DNA from: Globodera rostochiensis
Lineage: Eukaryota > Nematoda > Chromadorea > Rhabditida > Heteroderidae
NCBI GenBank assembly: GCA_018350325.1
Contig: JAEVLN010000004.1
Coordinates: 4,506,082-4,570,081, forward strand
Direction: 5' to 3'
Length of the DNA: 64,000 nucleotides
This document shows, in pieces, positions 34,760-46,650 of this stretch (the first letter of the stretch is position 1; each line of letters starts with the position of its first letter). A model generated the notes under the pieces. It was not told the DNA's origin, searched no databases, and saw nothing but the letters and a program-made list of their open reading frames with translations. A program made the position numbers and the translations under genes.

Positions 34760-37240
34760 TCAACGGATAATATGCTAAAAGGCAAAAAAAAAGAACTAAC
34801 AGCGAATCCGAAAGGGTCCATTTCGTATCCTCGATAATTTTAAGGTCTAGCATTGTCTCAGATGACGAGAACACATTCGGCGTTGGATGGTGTGGCGGCT
34901 GAAAACGCGAAAACGAAGAAAGTGAAGACCCCATCCCCAACCCAATGTTTAGACCAGAGCTTCCATCTAGTTTTCGAAGGTTTTCTAAGTGTGTTTTGCA
35001 TAGAAAATCATCGACGGCTAAAGAAGTGCCACTATTTCCAGGTGCATTTTAGAAATAAGTACGCTTTTATTCGTACGAGGGTCCATTTCCAAGTACTGTA
35101 CTTGACATCCAAGTACGTATGGAAGCCCTGGTTTAGACAATCATATCAGATCAAAAATCTGTTTTGGGAAACCGCTTTTGGGCAAGGGAAGAAAGAGTAA
35201 AGCAATAAGTTCAGCTTCAGTATTTAACCAATGGGAGGAGATGAGAACGCCGCATGTTCACTAATCCACCAGAAACGACGAACCGATAACAAAAAGCCTT
35301 GGCAATCATCATCCGAATCCGAATCACTACTGATCGAACGACGTGTCGGTGAGCAGAAATGATTATGGTGAATTTTTTGATGATGACCGAAAGCAACAAT
35401 TTTGACCACGAGGTTACAACTCTGTGTCGGTAAATTAATATTTTCTTCTGGTCAAGGAGTCAAACCTGGCATTTTACTAATTTCGGTGCTTCGGTCACAG
35501 AACAAGAACCATAACAAGTCGCCTCTAAAGAAAAATGGTTTCAATCCTTACAAGACGACTTACTCTTGTGGGGAAGCATTGCAACATCATCATTACATTT
35601 GGACAGCGTAAGCAAAGAGGACTGTTTCGCGAAGTTAGTCGTTTGTTGATGGTCCACCACGCGAAAGAAATCATCCCATGCCAAACCAGCAAGATTTTTC
35701 CCATCATTATTGGTGTACATTTTCAGAATCGTGTTTACAAATGTTTTGTGTCTTGTTAAAATTTTAATTTAGTATTTGTAAATCTTCACCAATTCAAAAA
35801 AGAACTTAATGCAATGAATGGTTGTTTTAGAATATGTATTTTGCCGAATATTAATTTTTCAACCTCTCATCAACCCAACTCATCATTAGGGACCAGATGT
35901 GTTTTACTCCTCATACAAACGTTTTCGTGCATTTTTTGAAGATTTTAAATTTTCTTTTAGAAAACATGTATCTAACATTTAATGAATTGGTCAAATTTAG
36001 CTCAGATTCGGATTCTATGCTCACAAAGCCCCTAAAACACCTTTTTCTCGACATTTTAAATTTGTTATTTTTTTCAAAAAATAAAAAAAAACTAAGAATT
36101 TTGCAACCGGTTCGAAGCCCACCCGAAGGTGTGGAAGAATGCCAAAAAGAACAACAAAGAAATGTGTGGAACCACCGCGGAGCTTCTGCTGTCGTATGTA
36201 TCTTGACGAGTTCCAGTGGCGTCAGATTTATTGGAAAAAGGAAGTGGAGGCATTTGATAACATTTTGGCGCACATTCCGGTTTATTACCTCGTATTAATT
36301 GATTGATCTAATTTCTTCAACGTTTCGTTTAAATTGCTGTTATTGTGCTCATTCGAAAATCAAGTACTTGATAAATCATAGACAATATCAATGATTTGAC
36401 AAAATCTGATGTCAGATTCGTGAACAGCAAGCACCCTCGAAACCCTCTGAATATAATTTTTAGCTCAAATAAAAATGAACAAGGGAGAACCCCAGTTCTG
36501 CAGGATTTCCGGATTACTATTCGTATGTATAAGTGGAAGAGAACGTAAGGAAAATGAGTCTCGGGTAAAAAAAGAGGCGGAGGAGGGGCACAAGCGGCAA
36601 GGGATGGAGTGAGGGGGAAGAGAATGAGAAATGGGAAGCAAGTATGCCGAATGTGGTGGGCTTGGCATCGAGCGATTGTTCTGACCATTTGCCTCCCTCC
36701 ATTACACCAAATTGTCCCTTCCCTCCCTTCTTTCCCACCTCCCTACTCATCTTTTGTTGTTGTCTTCTAATACTGGATAGATAGATATCTATTGTATTAT
36801 GGAGTTATACTTGCTCTGCTGATGATATATCAGTACGCCTTTTTCTTTTCCCCGACTGGCTTTTGTCTGTGGGTGCGGGAGAGAAAGTAATACTAACTGA
36901 GAGTTGAGGGCTGGATAGAAAGGAAAAGTTTGGATGAGGGACAGAGAGCTTTATGCATGCTATACATAGCTGAACTGCGGGATAACAAACATATAGCGGA
37001 TGAGCCTTGCATGTCTAGCTTCTTCCTCCCAATGTGCGTGCCCATTTTCCGTCCATTCTCTTTTCAAAGGGTAATCCAAATTTCATTCCCGCTCGCACAT
37101 TCTTCTTCCCTTTTGAATGAAACTGACAAATGAGCACCTTTTCTATTGAACATCTCCACGAAGTTGACCTTTTCAATTAACTCCAAAAATCATTCCAATT
37201 GCAATTTTTAATGCTATAAATTAGAATAATTAATAAGAAT
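34760..37240. other. Intergenic region between divergent genes
   Basis: About 2.5 kb. It contains the MITE at 34947-35138. Frames around 35400-35760 and 35897-36298 are open on both strands, with many His/Lys or Phe codons and no recognised family. They may be decayed element DNA. The rest is AT-rich and featureless. Confidence 0.4.
34947..35138. mobile_element. 192-bp MITE-like inverted repeat
   Basis: The left end GTTTAGACCAGAGCTTCCAT matches the reverse complement of the right end (GTCTAAACCAGGGCTTCCAT) at 17 of 20 positions. No transposase is inside. Confidence 0.7.
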
Positions 37241-39526
37241 ATGGATGTTAATTTTGTTCTCACCGACGCTTCTGCTGGAAGCTACAGCAATCAACAGCCA
37301 ATTTCAATTCATCATTTCCAAAACCAAATGCAGTCCCTTCCCACATCGGCACAACATTCACAGGTCTTAATTTCACAAAATCTTTATGAACAATTTTCAA
37401 GGATTCGCAGGCTGAGGCCAATTTTTATTTGCAACAACGCCAATTTAATGCAACGCAAGGGCACTTGGTAAGAATCATGACTTTGCACGTTAGACATTAT
37501 ACTTTTTCTTTCAATAGTGACTGTTAGCATGCAACATTGTCCTTTCTGTTCTAAATTCAGGGAAATTTCTCGGAAGCACAGAACCAGACGGCTACGGCTA
37601 GCCAACATTTTGAGTTGATGAAAATGCACAATGGCAATGCATCTAATGTTAGGTTCGCCCCAAATGGCTATCTGCAAGAGAATGACGCCATGCTACAGCG
37701 ACAGCAGCAGCAAATGGCCGTTAGCTCTCCCTCCGGTAAGTCACTGATTTTCTGGTGACAAATTATTCGGTTTTTAGTGAGTTCGACTGCCGATTTAAGC
37801 GGTGGATTAGCCAATGGACAAAATGGAATACGGGTACTTATTTTAAGCACATTGTCCTTATAAGATGAATATGTGAAGGCATCCCCAATAAACCTGGGGG
37901 AAGGGCAATAGGGTTGTTGTGATTTTGTTTCTTAAAAGGTTGACACGCATATTTGTTTCCACTCATAATTTAATTGTTTAATGACGGGGGGAGAGGGAAT
38001 GAGTGCAACAGGAGGAGTTCTTTTAACGCCTTTGGACCCAAAACAGTATGGCGGTATTTGTGGCGGCGCTCAGCACTTGGACTCTACGTGTTTCAACTTG
38101 CAACATTCGACGGTTGATGGTGGTGTCGGTAACGGTGACTTTTGCGGGACAACAATGGTGCGACAGTCGCCACAGTTTTGTGCGATGAACGGCCAAATGC
38201 TGAACGGGCAGAGTGGCGGAATGTGTTTTCCGCCGTCGTTGCCTTCGATGATGATGCCGTCGCCGAATGCTGCGCTGAGGCGGACTTTTTTATTCAGTTC
38301 TGACATGGCAAACAGCGCAGTAAAGTCCATGCAACAGCATCTGGCGGAGGATATGGCGGGTTGGCACCTAAAACATTGTGTTCCCTCAACCTCCCGGGCG
38401 ATGTTCGAGCCGAAAATTACGATGAACAGCAATCAATCAAACAGTCCGGCACCACAGACGACCACCGGTCGAGGCACTAAGCGAAAGGCATCAGTTGCAC
38501 AGTCCGCGACAGAGCTGCAACAGCCGCACTCGATGAGCCTCTCGCCCCGGGACGTACGGCCACCTTCCTACACTTCCTCGGTTGGACATCCCCAATCGGC
38601 GCCGATATTGTCTAATCATCATGATCAACCTCAACATTCTAATGAATTATGCGATTCATCAACAAATGGGTTAGCTTAAACATTTTATGGGTTGGTTTTA
38701 AACAATTACTTTGCATTAAGTGATATCGATATGTTCAAGAACTCATCTGGTCAATTGCAGTCGAACGGAGCAATAACCAATTACATGCAGAACGGACCCT
38801 TTGGGCAAATGGATGATCCACTAAAGTAATGCAATTCCATGAACTATTTCTAGATGCAATAAGAATAGAATCACAAATTAGTATAGAATGGTTGTTTTTT
38901 TCATTTAGAAAGATGGAGATAATGGCTTCCAAAACACTAAACGAGCCGACAAAGTGCAGAATGCAACGATTGTGCTCTGAAGATGATTCTAATCAGAGCC
39001 ACCAACTTTTAGTCGGTGCAGTTGATGCGTCAAAGTGCGATTCTCGTGGCCAAATATTGCTAATTGGGTTTTGTTCAGACAAGAAAAAATGCATAAACTG
39101 TACGCGATTGAGAAGGCATTGCAGTCCGTCGCGGCGGATACTTCTCCGTCCTATCCCAATTCTTCGCCTTTCTCCGATTCGTCTCAACTCCGTCCCCATT
39201 TCTTTACTCCTTCTCAAATGTTGTGAATTTGGGGTTTTGTTAGCTCAGTAATATTCTGGCTTAAGCCAAGCGCCACTGCATCAGTATGCTACGGCTCGTA
39301 CAATGGGCTCTTTTCCCCAAAACCATTCGGTCAAAATGGCGATGATGAACTCGAGTCAACAAATGTACAACTCCATAGGAGAACATCTAGGAATGATGCA
39401 AGGCGGTGAGTTAAAAGCTTAGTTCGATGGCCACGGTTGTGTCTTAACACATTATTAGGTCCTGTTATGGTGCCACCCGCCGGATCATCTGAAGTTATGT
39501 CGCAACAATCGTGGCTGCCACAATAA
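37241..39526 (+). CDS. BCL9/Legless-like protein with HD1 and HD2 motifs
   Basis: BCL9/Legless links the PHD finger of Pygopus to beta-catenin in nuclear Wnt signalling. The first exons (37241-37361, 37409-37470, about 37561-37736, about 37776-37834) are Gln/Asn-rich. The large exon (from about 38001, or its own ATG 37981) contains TFLFSSDMANSAVKSMQ at about 38284-38335. This matches the BCL9 HD1 pattern of F-S-x-(D/E)-M-A-N-x-A followed by a helix, and is followed by a nuclear signal GRGTKRKAS. After short exons, one starting after TTGTTCAG at 39081 reads QEKMHKLYAIEKALQSVAAD. Its Leu/Ile/Leu spacing (L-x2-I-x3-L) and charge pattern align with the BCL9 HD2 helix that binds beta-catenin. The order HD1 then HD2 agrees with the family. 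The tail is Met/Gln-rich and ends QQSWLPQ. Two short motifs in low-complexity sequence are modest evidence. Exon edges after 38660 are tentative. Confidence 0.55.
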
Positions 39527-40147
39527 GACAAATGAAAGACGGCAGAAGGAGAAACGTGCAACGTCTTCACTCTAGACAATTCACTTAATTATCGCATTTG
39601 GTTTTATTTCCCTTTAGCCAGATGGCATTTGTGCCTTTGCCCCAAACTGCCTATAATATAATAGGCGAAATGATATTCCTTAATAAAACGCAAAATACTC
39701 AAACTAATTTTCTTAACAAACATAGTTAAAAGCGTCAAAATTTTCCTTAACCTCTTCTGTCCCTAAAAGGATTTTTCAACTCAATGTCTGTATTTTGTGT
39801 CTTAGAAATTTAAAAGGACTATAGAATGCAATTTGTTTTAAAAAAAATTGCTCTAGGCAGCGCCTATCGGCACCACCGACCCCGCTCTCTTGGTTTTCAT
39901 TTACCTCCCAAATTTGTTTCTAGCTGTAGATAGCTCTCTGGGTGGGGTAAACGAAAACTCGATCCAAACGCGAAGCTAAAAACGTTTATGATGAAACTGA
40001 AACCAGACAATCGACGTCAATCGTGCTTTAAAAAATGACAAAAACATAATTAGGGAACGGATTCACTTGTCTGAATACTGCAGATCGAACCCATGAGGGC
40101 GTAAGACAAATGAACCCGGTTCTCTCTACTACAAGTGCCGTAATAAA
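39527..40147. other. Convergent intergenic region
   Basis: 3' ends of the BCL9-like and CCAR1 genes. AT-rich, no gene seen. Confidence 0.5.
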
Positions 40148-43100
40148 TTAAACACTGCCAGCACGACCTTCCTCAACTTTTCTTTTTTTCACAGAATTTT
40201 CTTCCACTTTTGCCAGGAGCTTGTCCACCGTCGTCAGCTATAATTTTAAACAAAATAAATTTTGAACCCAATAAGGTAAAATTTCGAGTCAGATAAATGA
40301 CTCCCTTGTGACCCATGGCGTCCCCCTTCCATTACCATAACGTCACCGCCGTCCTTTCCATTCCCTTTGTCACCCGTCCCATTTTTGTTCGGCCCCGACG
40401 GTTTGTCCTTCTCCTCCTTCTTCGGTGGTTGTGGTAAAACTTTCTCGACAACTGCGACAATTCTTTCACCGTAGCGCTTACAATCCACCAAAGAATTCTT
40501 CATGGAAGCGTTGTCTTCCTGCTCTTTCTAAAACAAACATCGTGTCATTATTTGAAATGTTTAAGGGGGATTACCTTAAGCTGCTTTTCGGTGTCGTACA
40601 ATTTCTTTTTGTAACGGTCGACGTCATCTTCGAGACGACGTTTCTTCTTATCCAAATGTTCGCGTTGTTCATTGATGGCATCTAAGCTATTCAAGTAAAT
40701 TCTCAAACTCAACGCTTTTGACGAGACTTTTTTTTGGGAAACAAACAGTTTATTGTAACAAACGGTGCCACGACGTTTGCAAACAACGGCACTTGCGGAC
40801 GACGTTTACGTTTGCGGATAGAGCATTTTTGTGGATTTTGCTAAAAAAGGAGATCGGACCAGTTCCCCAGTTACGGAACCGCGAAAAATTCGGAACCGTT
40901 TTGGAACCGGAATCGCTAAGAGCTTCGGAACTATTTCGGAATTACACAAAGCAAACTTCCTGGTTTTCAAAAAAAAATTCTAAACCCGCACCCACAAAAC
41001 TCGGCCCTGAAATTAGCACGAGTCGCCCGCAAGTGTCAAACCCGCAACTGTCGCAACACCTAACAATTAAAATACAAACTCACTTAACTGAAGAGTCAAT
41101 TTCTCATTTTTGTCCACTGTTTCTTGCCGCTCTTTCTCCAGTGCGTATTGACGTTCAACGCTCTGCTTGATGTTTATTAGAGAGCCTAAAGAAATTATGA
41201 CGCTTTTTATAAATCATCTCAAAAAACCTCCATAGTAAACAAATTCTGATTCACTGATGAGCTTCGGGTCGGACATTTCATTATTTTGAAACGAGTTTTC
41301 CATATGGTCGTTAGATGCCTTATGACCTAAAAACATAAAAAAGCTAGAATTTCGACCAATAATCTTCAACCTTTTGCATACTCGACAAGGCTTTGGAATA
41401 AATTTTCATAAGACGGAGCCGGGACATATTTCACTCTTCCCTGAAAATTACAATTCATTTAAATTTTCGATTCTTAAAGCAAAACCTCCTTGTCCACCCA
41501 TTTATCCGTGAAGTCGCGATAGTTGACGCGTTCCTTGGAAGAAAATTTTTTAACCAAATGTTGGACATCCCATCGCGAGACATCAAGTCCCGTTGAATAG
41601 ATTATATCTTCAAGATCTTTGTCCGCAATGTATCTTAAATGAACAACTTGGACGGTCTAACATTTTTATAAAAAACTAACCCGCAGATGTTAGTGTCGAA
41701 GTGTGCAAATGCTATTAAAACCTAAAATTATTAATTTTTAACCACATAAATTTAAAAAACCCCATGGTATTTGTGAAAGCCGTAACAAGTCGGCCCCGTA
41801 AGGATGGGGGAACGCAGAAAAAAGAGACCCAAGTTCAAAAAATTATCCTTGACTATGAGGTGCCGGTGCCTATCGCCCGCTAAAGATTACGGCTTTTTCG
41901 AAAATACGCCTTAAGGCCTTTTAAATGTGTAGAGGTAATAAAAATTTAGTACCAAGTGGGTTACTCAGTGCGTATTTTAAAACAATTAAAAAATTACTTC
42001 AAAATTGTGAACTAAGGCCTTGAAATTCGAACGCAAGTCCGCGTTGATCGGCGATTTTGAAGTTTCAGTTTTCTCCTCCTTTGAATTGTTGGTGCCCTCC
42101 ACCAATACGACAACCTCATCATTCTTACACGCCTCAGACAATGCCTCGTTCCGACGCTTTTTCTCCACTTCCCTCTCCAAAGCAGTAGAAACGGTATGAT
42201 AAACAACAAACGCATTAGCTCTATCGAACATTTCCTTCAATGCTTCCACAAAAAGAAAGACCTTAATTAATTTCAAATCAAATTTTTTCTAGTAAAATGT
42301 ATTATATTTTTAAAACGAGAAAAGATGAGCGTTCATTGTTTCAAAGCCTTAAAGATAAGAATGAAAATAAATGAGATTTACAACCTCAAACGACGCTTCC
42401 TTGTTGTCGTGTTCCTGAACATAACACATTTTCATTCCAAGAACTATAATTATTCGTTTGTCCAAATTCACAACTACCAAGCTATTGTGGAAAGTTACCT
42501 TATTGTACTCCAAAAGAGAGTGGAACGACATGAGTTTGCAGTCGAACCTGCCAGCTTTCGCTGTCTTGCTTGGATACACAAAAATTCCCGGCTCATTCTT
42601 TGGTATCAGATTGTAATGGCGCTCGAGTGCCAATTTCCTCTCTTTCTTTTCCTTCTCCTATTATATAAAAAATTATTTAAACAAAATGAAAACTCACAAA
42701 TTTTGGCTTGTTGTTTTCCAACTCAATCTTTTTATCGTCCTGCGTCTTGGATTCCTTCCCTTTCTCATCAGTCTTATCACCCTGAGTCGGAAATTATTAT
42801 TATATTTCAGGGGTATCAAAAAAATAGCACCGCTTCATCTGTTTCCATCAGTTCGATGATTTCTTCCTTTATCTGCACAACGATGCTCTGTTTCTCTGCC
42901 ACCTCACTTTGTTTTTGTTGAGTTACAGCTGTATCGCTCGGTGCGTTTTCTGCCGCCGAATCATTTTGTTGTCCATCTGTCAGTCTATCTTTGGCCTTCT
43001 CCTTCTCAATGGCCTCCTGAAGACGTTGCATCAGCACATTCTTGACACCTTTCGACTCGAGTTGCCGCGCTTCGAGTTCATCTCGCAACTCAGCAACCTT

Positions 43101-45813
43101 AAAGTTGGCGGGTGCACAAACCAATAAAAATTCAGCCAACCTTCATAGCTTTGACATTCTGCTCAAGAATAGACCAATGAGTTTCCAAATTTTTGTTAGC
43201 AGTTGATTCGGAAGGCACAGTAGCTTCTGTTTCATCTTGTGCCTTAAACAATCACTATCTTTTTAAAATATAATTTTAGATTTGTCCCATAAGAGAACAC
43301 ATTAGGAAGATTTGCGAGAAGGAAATTACTGTATTTAAACTTAAAACAGAAGATAGTTAGGACGAGAACTTGACCCCTCCAGCAACGCCCCCAACGCCTG
43401 AGGCCGAGCTGACAACTTTTAAATGCGTTTACGATGTTGAAAGCACCTCAACCGCAGAAGTGTTTGTGCTTTCTGTCTGTTGATGGTCACCAACATCCGG
43501 TTGTTGAGCCGACTGATCAGCTCCACCACTATCGCTTTCCGCACTGTTGGTTTCTTCACTGTTTTTCGCCGCAAAGGCAACGCCATCGTCGGAACCCGAA
43601 TTTAACCCTTTTTCATTTTCCTGGTTTGGAGGGACAAATTCCTCCGCATCAATTGCCGACAATTTAGTAGCCAATTGTTCTTGAAATTTCTGCTCAGCCT
43701 GCTGATACTGCTCAACGGTGAGCTGAAAGTCAGGAATGGTGCTCGTATCAGGCAACATCAGCACACACGAGTCAACGCGACTACGCTCGGGACGAAAGTA
43801 ATGCAAATGCAGCATCTTGTACCTGCATCAGAAGTTTAAAAGGTGTGCGGCACCAACGGAAAAGGAAACATTAAGAAAAGTAATGGCAAATTACAGCGAA
43901 ATGGAAGGAATGTGAGAAGAGAAATGAGCATTATTGGAAAGAATGAAGCCTTGTACATTTTATTTATATGCTAAATAATGCTGAAAAAATCTCCAATACT
44001 AACCATTTCGCGCATCTTGACAAGTCTATCCCAGTCAGGGAAAGTGTTGTTCTGATCGCGGTTTTGACAATGCTTTTCGGGTCGAGCGGATTTGTGCCAT
44101 CCAACGAAGGAGACCACGCCCCACCGATGCACATAAACTCGCCCTTCCCACGATACCCTAACAACCAGTAATGACAATAAAGCAAACGACTTAACTAACA
44201 AGAAACTTACCGACGAGAATTTGAATATTCTTAGACAAGGGCTGAGTCTCTGTGGATTCGTCAATGCTCCCATCCGGCATAAGTCCGCTCAATTTTCGAC
44301 GAAGAGCAGTAAGGCCCGGATGCGAGATGAGTAAAACCTGATCAGAAAGAAGTTAGCATCGACCAAAATTAAATAAGCAAAGACAATCGCAAAATAAAAC
44401 AATGAATGAAACTGTCCATACCTTCACAACAAACCGATTATCAGCATCTGACGGATTCTCCACTGGTAATTGTTCGCCTTCTCCCAACGGCACATCCACG
44501 TCCTTATGAAGCACATGGAATTTGATTGGATGCGGCGAAAATTGCAAAGGTGTCTCAAGTTTGATAGACTCAATCCAATCGAGTTTACATCGAATGAAGT
44601 CGGATGGTATGTAGAGACTGGTATAACGCTTCCGCAACTCAGCGTACTTTAGCTCTCCACTTAACTTTTGTCATTAAACACGATTCGCAAATGTGCGCCT
44701 TGAACCTGTGAAGCGTTTGTTTCGGTACATTACAATGATAACGAGGGATAATGCGCTGTCGACGGCGTGGAGGCGAGGCGGTGTCGCGCTTACTCGACTG
44801 AGGGGACCGAACGCGACCTGAGTCGCGGTCTCGCTCACGTCCTTCGACCTCGTCACGGACCTCTCTCTCTCGCTTCGTTGCAGTGGTTTCTTGACGACGA
44901 GCAGGACTTCTGCGAGGGAGTGGAGAACGTAGGCGCGAGAGTGGACGCTTTTCTAAATGACGTGAAATTAATATACCCCATTCACTTGAAATTTACGAAT
45001 AGCGTCCCGAGGAGGCGTTCTATGAGCAGGTAATGGCGCCTGACGTCTCGATTCGCGAGGAAACTCATCCCGAGATGTTCGATCATTCCAACGACTCGAA
45101 TTCCCATTTTGTTGTTGAACTTGACGGTTTTGAAGAGGCTGATACTGCTGCGTGTGCTGAGGCGCTGTTTCCTACAAATGTTTTTAGGATTAGTTTTATC
45201 TCACGCGGTTACTTTATTTATTTTATTAAATGATGAAAAAACAAAAACCTGTCGATACTCCACATTCTGTATCTTTTCAATCGATCGTGCATTCCATTTA
45301 AATGGCATAGATGGGTTGAAATTCGCTTCGACCATTACCCGATCGCCAACTCTTGGTATTGAACCTCTTATAACACTAAATCAAACAAAATAAAACTGTT
45401 ATTTGTAATGAAAAACTTTGTCTGGAAGAAAACATCTTCATCTACGAATCCATATGTCTCCATTAGTTTTGTGACGACACCGATAAATGTACGTTGTGAA
45501 CGATTTGGCTGAGTGTTTGTGGGAGTCGCGCGTTGCTGCTGTTGCGGTGGTTGAAGTTGCTGTGGAAGCATTTGGCGTTGAGCTTGTGCCAGCACATTGT
45601 TCATGTTTGTAAAAGCAGCTTGGTTTACAAGTAACCCCGAATTGATGGGCATTCCTGGAAGAGTTGAAAATGCTTGGCCTGCTGTTGCCATGAAGAGGTT
45701 TGGATTGAGTTGTTGTGGTTGAGATGTGCCTGAGAGAATGGATATTCAGTTTTTCGAGAATTCTAAAAACCTTGGGGACGCGCCCATGCATTCGGTTTCT
45801 GTCCAAACGACAT
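40148..45813 (-). CDS. lst-3: CCAR1/LST-3: cell cycle and apoptosis regulator, transcription coactivator
   Basis: CCAR1 is a nuclear coactivator for Mediator, nuclear receptors and beta-catenin, also linked to RNA processing. The start MSFGQKPNAWARPQ (45813) matches the family N-terminus. Next come a Gln-rich part and an S1-like RNA-binding domain, RTFIGVVTKLMETYGFVDED (45500). An RS-type stretch leads to RRQRIIPRYHCNVPKQ (44790-44710), then LRKRYTSLYIPSDFIRCKLD (44640). The inactive-Nudix DBC1 domain runs through KNIQILVGYRGKGEF and GAWSPSLDG (44280-43970). YKMLHLHYFRPERSRVDSCV follows (43820), then a SAP domain at 43110-43010 (AELRDELEARQLESKGVKNV). GIFVYPSKTAKAGRFDCKLM (42590) and the EF-hand-like region with SSKERVNYRDFTDKWVDKE (41560-41480) are also typical. 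A C-terminal coiled coil ends with a KKRKVEEG nuclear signal. About 20 introns, some with C runs. In C. elegans lst-3 is a lateral signalling (LIN-12/Notch) target. Confidence 0.92.
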
Positions 45814-46650
45814 AATGTTGAAGTTTTATTTTTGTGTCAGTTGAAATATGTATCTGTAATTAAGAGCTTGGACAGATCTTGGATGGGGAGGGGGCCAAAC
45901 TCCGATTTTTATCTTTTCGGGTTTGTTTTTCTTCAGGGTGGAGGGGAGAGGGGGGGGGGGGGCTGGCTACGCCTATCCTGAATTTTAACCTTTTTTTTGC
46001 CGTACGTGAAAATATGTCAGATAAAGATTATGAGATCGAAACCCTGATATAAACTGACATTTACAAAAGATTTTTAAAAACTTGTTTTACTTAGCAATTT
46101 TAACTGCAATTTTTCTAAAAATGTATTTTTCCCGTAAATTTACCCCATTTTCAGTGTATTTTGGGGTTTTCGGATCTCCGTGAAGGAGATTCTGATCAAC
46201 TTGGCGCAATTATTTTTTTTTTATTCAGTATCAAAAGTTACATATGTTTGCATAAATTTTTTTGGAATTTTGAAATGTTATAAATGTGTTTAAACTTTAA
46301 AGCAGGGCTCCGATATCTGCAGATTTTTCCTCATTTTGTGGTTTTTGGAAAGGGTCGATGAGGATTTGCGCGGATTTCCTCCGTACCCCGTAGTCTCGCC
46401 CCACCTATTGCCGTAGTCGAGTGTGCGGTACTTTGGCCAGTATTTTACCCGAAGGCATAATTTTCCCCGGGTACTGAAATGTCCCTTTTACACTGGGCCC
46501 ATTTTGGGACACGTTAAGTGGTTCAACCCGCTGCTTTTCCCAATAAATTTTGATTGGTTTATCGTTTTTAACACCTAAGAAAACATGTAAAAGCGGTTTT
46601 GGATAATTTCGAGCCTGGGTTATGCAATTTTATCAAATTTAAGCAAAACA
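45814..46650. other. Intergenic region between divergent lst-3 and TFIIE-alpha genes
   Basis: It probably holds both promoters. At 45945-45975 a G13 run adjoins CTGGCTACGCCTATCC, similar to the GGCTACG ends of the elements at 31622-31825 and 56908-57154. The rest is AT-rich without a gene. Confidence 0.5.

Noticed and set aside
36100..36130. B-box-like GGTTCGAAGCC, considered as a tRNA gene
   Set aside because: No A box, no acceptor stem and an A/T run directly upstream.
38070..38432. 120-codon minus-strand frame
   Set aside because: Shadow of the large exon of the BCL9-like gene on the plus strand.
44767..45233. Plus-strand frames with Arg/Ser/Glu-rich sequence
   Set aside because: The minus strand here carries the RS-type exon of CCAR1 joining IIPRYHCNVP to upstream domains.
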